Below, piece after piece: positions 60,496-64,000 of a DNA stretch of 64,000 nt. A program made the translations under genes and the position numbers. Location: contig NZ_JACYXC010000001.1 of the NCBI RefSeq assembly GCF_016031615.1, positions 3,844,001 through 3,908,000 of the forward strand, written 5' to 3'. Origin of the DNA: Streptomyces pactum. GTDB taxonomy: Bacteria; Actinomycetota; Actinomycetes; Streptomycetales; Streptomycetaceae. The number at the start of each line of letters is the position of its first letter. Within the stretch, counting starts at the first letter, position 1. The notes under the pieces are model-generated. The model did no database searches, was not told where the DNA came from, and was given only the letters and a program-made list of their open reading frames with translations.

Positions 60496-60868
60496 GAAGA
60501 GGCACCTCCTGGCATCGAGGCACGGGCACAAGGCCCCTTCGACGCCGACCAGGCTTCCCGGCACACCCCGCGCCTCGCGGTGCGTTCTTCACACACCGTC
60601 CGCCGCAGCTCCCACGCCCGTGGCCACTGCTGATCCAAAGGCACCCCGGCGAGTCGGCCGACTGCGCCGAGAACTGCCGCCAGGCAGCGATGCGGCCCGG
60701 ACCGATCACCGGCCCGCCCCCGCATCCGCCCCGACGGGCGGGGTGTGGAGGGACTCGCAGACGCGCTCCGCGGCGTGCGATTCGGTGCAGTAACCGGCGC
60801 CTGATGAGGCCCCGCAAGAGGTCTAGGCAACCAACAAGGTTCAGGTTTTCGACCTGGGCCTTCGCTAT
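60496..60868. other. Remnant region between nhaA fragment and second scar
   Basis: No gene recognised. The end (60836-60867) is the degenerate hairpin homologous to that at 57683-57713. Confidence 0.4.
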
Positions 60869-60915
60869 GGAGCGGGTGACGAGAATCGAACTCGTGCTCT
60901 GAGCTTGGGAATCAA
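60869..60915 (-). other. attachment-site scar: 3' fragment of tRNA-Gly(CCC), copy 2
   Basis: On the minus strand: TTCCCAAGCTCAGAGC (anticodon loop, CCC anticodon, 3' stem), T-arm CGAGTTCGATTCTCG, acceptor ACCCGCTCCA including CCA. Homology to the tRNA ends at the anticodon loop. Exactly 3152 bp from copy 1. It is better preserved, so probably the younger junction. Confidence 0.8.
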
Positions 60916-61132
60916 CGGCGCCTGGAGATCAATATGGGCCCTGACCAGAGGGAACTCCCCTTCGAGGGGGCACTATGAGGCATGCGGGCTGCCCCCTGTC
61001 GACCGTGGCTGACCGGGCTGGAGGGCACGGATGGGGCACGGTCGGCGGGAGGGGTGCCACAGCAGCTGCCCGCTCCGTCGGGTGCGCGGGAGGCACTCGA
61101 CCTCTGGCGCGGTGGCTGTTGTCGGCGGTGTC

Positions 61133-61461
61133 TTACAGCGCGATCAGGTGCACCCGGCCGCCGCGGAGCTTGGTCATGTCGTCGGTATCGGACGTCAGCA
61201 CGGCCACCGGTCCCGGCTGGCGCAGGGCCGTCTCGGCGACGGTGGCGTCGATGGCGTACTTGTGGCCATACAGCCCTGCGGCCTTGAGCAGCTCGGTGGC
61301 CGCCTTCGCGGCCTGTTCGGTGACCGGTTCCACCTTGACGCGTGACAGCGTCCAGTTGAGGCGCGGTGATTCATCCGGGCGTGGCTGACCTCGACGATGC
61401 TGATCGCACCGACCACGATGTCGGCGCCCATCGTGTGGAAGACCTGGCACGCGTGCGGCAC
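61133..61461 (-). pseudogene. Frameshifted PIN-domain (VapC-like) remnant
   Basis: The C-terminal part, in one frame, reads LSRVKVEPVTEQAAKAATEL, then YAIDATVAETAL and AVLTSDTDDMTKL, typical of PIN-domain toxins (late Asp residues). The preceding part (MGADIVVGAISIVEVSHARM) is in another frame; the shift is at about 61365-61372. The normal N-terminus is missing, since an in-frame stop lies just upstream. No antitoxin gene was seen. Confidence 0.7.
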
Positions 61462-61666
61462 GACCCCAGGCCGCTACGGAGCCCTCATGGGCGTCCGGTG
61501 AGCCACATCTGCTGGCAGGGTCTGAGCAAAGACGCCAGTGACTGGTCGAAGTTGTCCCTTCAGTTGACTCCATAGCTACGTAACGAGGTTACGGAGACCA
61601 GGCTGTCAGTCCCACCCTCTAAGCTGGGAATCGCTGGCTGCCGGAACGGGCATGAGGAGATGCAAC

Positions 61667-62590
61667 TTGACGGTCGTTGCTCCCGCGCACCTGGTGGACC
61701 GGGCAGGGGTGTCTCGGGCCGCATACCTGGTTACCACCCAATTGGGTTGGCTTTTTCGTGAGCAAGAGACCAGCGATATTGGCATTGACGCTCAAATTGA
61801 GGTAGTGGACGAGGCTGATTATCCTGCCGGGGCTCCCCGGCGAGGGACAGGTCGACTATTGGCTGTACAGATCAAGTCTGGCACCAGTCGGTTCACGAAG
61901 TCGTCAGAGCTCGGCTGGTGGTTCTATTGCGATGCAAGCCATATCGAATATTGGAAGAATCATTCACTTCCAGTTGCTCTCATGTTGTTCGAGCCGGAAT
62001 CTGAGCAGATTTACTGGCAGCATGTAAATGAAGAAACGATCGTTGCTGCCGGGAACAGTTACAAGGTGTTCGTGTCCTCAAGGAATCGATTGAGTGGAGC
62101 ATGTCGGGATGAGCTAGGTATTCCGGCTCGGCGCCAGACTGATGGCGGGTTGGTGATCACAAAACCGACGCGAGGTTCATCTGTGCGGCAGGCGGACTAT
62201 GAGCTGGCAGGTGCCATCGACCTGCTGGTTGCCAGCATGGGGAAAACGCTGGAAGAGGCGACCCCAAGAGATTTCCGCTTTGCCTTCGCGGCTCAGCTGC
62301 GTGCGCTATACCGTCGGGCCGGGGCGCCCAAGGTTGACGTCTTGTCGGTGAAGACCGGATATGAGGTAGCGAAGCTAACTGCCTATCTGGAGGGCGCGAC
62401 GCATCCTAGTCGAGGACGTGTTGTCGCAATCGTTGAGGCGCTTGTTGAGTGTGCACATGAAAAAGGTATCAAAATCCCCGGATATTTGATGGATGTGCGC
62501 GCCTGGGAGAGGATGTGGCGCGTTTCCGATCGGCCGGGAATGCAAAAGATTGTCAAAAATAAGGCGCGAAAAGGAGCATCCCCGTCTTGA
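61667..62590 (+). CDS. DUF4365 nuclease-like protein with helical C-terminal domain
   Basis: A 307-residue protein. AGGAGA (61655-61660) fits a TTG start at 61667; the ATG at 61652 overlaps that site. Residues 25-150 match DUF4365, a PD-(D/E)xK-like fold: QETSDIGIDAQIEV (D41, E45) and LLAVQIKSG (Q68, K70). Residues about 190-295 resemble the helical HTH-like module found in actinobacterial conflict proteins (FAAQLRALYRRAG...YLEGATHPSRGRVVAIVEAL...WERMWR). GC is near 50 percent, far below the rest, a sign of recent transfer. DUF4365 occurs in defence-associated proteins. Confidence 0.8.
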   Translation: MTVVAPAHLVDRAGVSRAAYLVTTQLGWLFREQETSDIGIDAQIEVVDEADYPAGAPRRGTGRLLAVQIKSGTSRFTKSSELGWWFYCDASHIEYWKNHSLPVALMLFEPESEQIYWQHVNEETIVAAGNSYKVFVSSRNRLSGACRDELGIPARRQTDGGLVITKPTRGSSVRQADYELAGAIDLLVASMGKTLEEATPRDFRFAFAAQLRALYRRAGAPKVDVLSVKTGYEVAKLTAYLEGATHPSRGRVVAIVEALVECAHEKGIKIPGYLMDVRAWERMWRVSDRPGMQKIVKNKARKGASPS

Positions 62591-63350
62591 CGGGTTCAAG
62601 CTCTTCAGCCCCCTGCAGAGGACCGAATGCCCACCCTTGCCACGTAGATGCCCCCAGCTCTCATCCCGCGTCCGCCGTCGACCCACACTCTGCTAGCTCT
62701 GCCTGGGTCGACGGTGGACGGGCTGGGAGCCCCCACGGTCACCACACTCGGCCCGCAGTCGCGTACGGCGCCCCTTCCATTCCCTGAGACAGGTGGCCTT
62801 GTTGCGTTCGTAGTTGCTCTCCGAATAGCCGCAGACTTTGCAGCTGTGCCGCTCGGCCTCGGTGAGGCTCGTCATGTTCGCCACGGCTCGGACGAGCTGG
62901 CGACGGTCAGAGCGTCGTCCATATAGGTCTCATGGATGAGGGCCTCGTTGGTCTGTGGGGACGGAGAGATTCGGCGTCCCGAATGCCGTAGGTGTTGGGG
63001 GCGCCTCGCCCGCGGCGGTGAGCATCGCGATTGCCCGCAGGGGTGCCGCCGAAGGGGCTGAGCTGATCCATTCCACGTCCTGTGGATGCCGGTATGGACG
63101 AGGGGGGCGAGGTGAGGGAAGGTCGTCGGCGAGGAGCTCGTCGTCAAGGCCAGAGTCGACGGGAGGCCATCGGCGCTGAGGGAGGTCCCTCACGGATCAA
63201 GGACTCAGACACTGGACCGCCTCATTGTGGAGCACGTCCCAGGTGCGGATGGATCCGGGGCGCGCGGGACTTTGTCAAGCCTCGGCCTTGCGGTAGCGGC
63301 TCCAGAATAGCGTCGCAAGGAGGGAGCGCGGTGGCGCGGAGGTAGATGAA
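62591..63350. other. Region between DUF4365 and HNH-SAVED genes
   Basis: No convincing plus-strand gene. The minus strand has short frames that may be remnants of coupled small genes (see 62693-62875). Confidence 0.4.
62693..62875 (-). CDS. Possible small zinc-ribbon-like protein
   Basis: 60 residues from ATG 62875 (or GTG 62884). A CKVCGYSESNYERNKATC segment could bind zinc. The ATG overlaps the stop of an upstream minus-strand frame (ATGA) ending DDALTVASSSEPWRT. No clear ribosome-binding site and no family recognised; may be degenerate. Confidence 0.3.
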   Translation of the reverse strand: MTSLTEAERHSCKVCGYSESNYERNKATCLREWKGRRTRLRAECGDRGGSQPVHRRPRQS

Positions 63351-64000
63351 GTGGACGACCACGGGGCGGCACGCAGCACAGGCAGCAAGCCTTCCGAACT
63401 GGTGCGCCGGGAGGTGTGGGTGCGGAGTGGGGGCAGGTGCGCGCTGTGTAACGAGTACCTGTTGGAGGGGCCAGCATCGGGGCGCACCTTGCATCTGGGA
63501 CAGGTGGCGCACATCGTGGGCCGCAGTAGCGGCGCGCTGTCTCCACGGGGCCAGGCGTCCTTGGATCCTGCTCTACGGGATGATGCCGACAATCTGATGC
63601 TTCTGTGTGCCAATCAGCATGGTGAGGTCGATGCTCGTGAGGGACTGGACGTGTTCACAGTGGAGAAACTCCGCCGACTGAAGCAGGAGCATGAGGACCG
63701 AATACGGCATCTGACGAGTCTGGGACCAGACCGAGCTACTACGGTGGTACGGATGGTGGGGCAGGTCCACGCGCAGGAGGTGGAGCTGTCGAGGCAGTCG
63801 GCCGCTGCGGCGGTGACGGCTAGGGATCGGTTCCCACTTTTCCTGGAGTCTTATGCTCGGCATGGTCTGGAGATCGATCTGAGGGGTGTACCCGGGGAGT
63901 CGTCTGCCGTTCCGTGCACGGCATTGCAGGCCGCTTCTGCGAGCCGTATTTACTACCGGTCGGCGAGGATACTGATCGATAGCGTGATCGAGCGGCAACT
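63351..64000 (+). CDS. HNH endonuclease-SAVED protein (CBASS effector Cap5 type), 5' part
   Basis: A GTG at 63351 has GGAGG 8 nt upstream; the frame is open to the window edge (216 residues). Residues 18-110 are an HNH nuclease: CALC (C30, C33), QVAHIVGRS (H54), DNLMLLCANQH (N81, C86, H90), then LRRLKQEHEDRI. From about 122 the pattern TTVVRMVGQVHAQEVELSRQ, FLESYARHGLEIDLRGVPGE and YYRSARILIDSVIERQL fits the start of a SAVED domain, which senses cyclic oligonucleotides. In CBASS such effectors degrade DNA on phage infection. The CD-NTase should lie beyond the right edge. Confidence 0.78.
   Translation, partial: MDDHGAARSTGSKPSELVRREVWVRSGGRCALCNEYLLEGPASGRTLHLGQVAHIVGRSSGALSPRGQASLDPALRDDADNLMLLCANQHGEVDAREGLDVFTVEKLRRLKQEHEDRIRHLTSLGPDRATTVVRMVGQVHAQEVELSRQSAAAAVTARDRFPLFLESYARHGLEIDLRGVPGESSAVPCTALQAASASRIYYRSARILIDSVIERQ

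Noticed and set aside
57717..60915. Functional tRNA-Gly genes at the two repeats
   Set aside because: Only the 3' half matches. The D-arm and 5' acceptor strand are absent in both copies, so they are fragments.
62591..63350. Insertion-sequence remnant between the DUF4365 and HNH genes
   Set aside because: No terminal inverted repeats, target duplication or transposase motifs could be found.

Overview
The window is very GC-rich actinobacterial DNA, most like Streptomyces. Evidence: third-position GC bias, GTG starts and leaderless genes, a clpP3/clpP4-popR-type locus, terD/terB/Spo0M-type genes, many small regulators (MerR, ArsR, XRE, STAS, anti-sigma ATPase, ECF sigma), a PHO-box-driven phoX, and DUF2277 and DUF5994 proteins. 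About 1-57.6 kb reads as ordinary chromosome with small operons. About 57.7-64 kb is an accessory region.

Layout. 0-9 kb: partial GNAT, receiver-like protein, metG, a giant acidic VWA (TerF-like) protein, phoX. 9.5-18.5 kb: flippase-like membrane protein, MerR-methyltransferase fusion, membrane-anchored endo/exonuclease/phosphatase, FMN riboswitch with ribB, DHA2 exporter, ATP-dependent DNA ligase. 18.6-24.7 kb: cold-shock protein, DUF2277, SigX5-type sigma factor, STAS protein, terD, NarL-type response regulator with its histidine kinase. 25-31 kb: MMPL transporter divergent from that kinase pair, serine hydrolase, terB-like gene, Spo0M-like arrestin. 31.5-38 kb: BlaR1-like M56 peptidase with BlaI repressor, PP2C phosphatase whose 5' end lies in a 52-bp inverted repeat, secreted amidase, popR with clpP4/clpP3. 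38.5-40.5 kb: copper locus copZ-csoR-DUF4396 with two CsoR-type operators. 40.6-57.6 kb: VOC protein, a secreted M4-M28 double protease, TipA-like MerR, XRE-TPR regulator, NUDIX, ketopantoate reductase, ArsR, anti-sigma-type ATPase, S33 hydrolase followed by a truncated serine hydrolase, MerR, GNAT.

Right-hand accessory region. Two direct repeats, each a 3' fragment of tRNA-Gly(CCC) on the minus strand (57717-57763 and 60869-60915, exactly 3152 bp apart), look like attachment-site scars of elements that entered that tRNA gene one after another. The first segment carries two divergent DUF5994 genes, two small ORFs and an nhaA 5' fragment. The second carries a frameshifted PIN-domain remnant, a markedly lower-GC DUF4365 nuclease-like protein, and at the right edge the start of an HNH-SAVED protein, the effector type of CBASS anti-phage systems (Cap5). 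This is the best place to look for a defence system; its CD-NTase and accessory genes would lie to the right.

Links between genes. A 16-bp palindrome (TCTACA-N4-TGTAGA type) overlapping a -10-like hexamer precedes terD, terB and the Spo0M-like gene, suggesting one regulon. CsoR-type boxes cover the promoters of copZ and the DUF4396 gene. All three MerR-family genes have MerR-type promoters with 19-bp spacers. PopR ends in Leu-Ala-Ala, fitting its known turnover by Clp. No CRISPR array, complete insertion sequence, rRNA, intact tRNA or biosynthetic gene cluster was seen.
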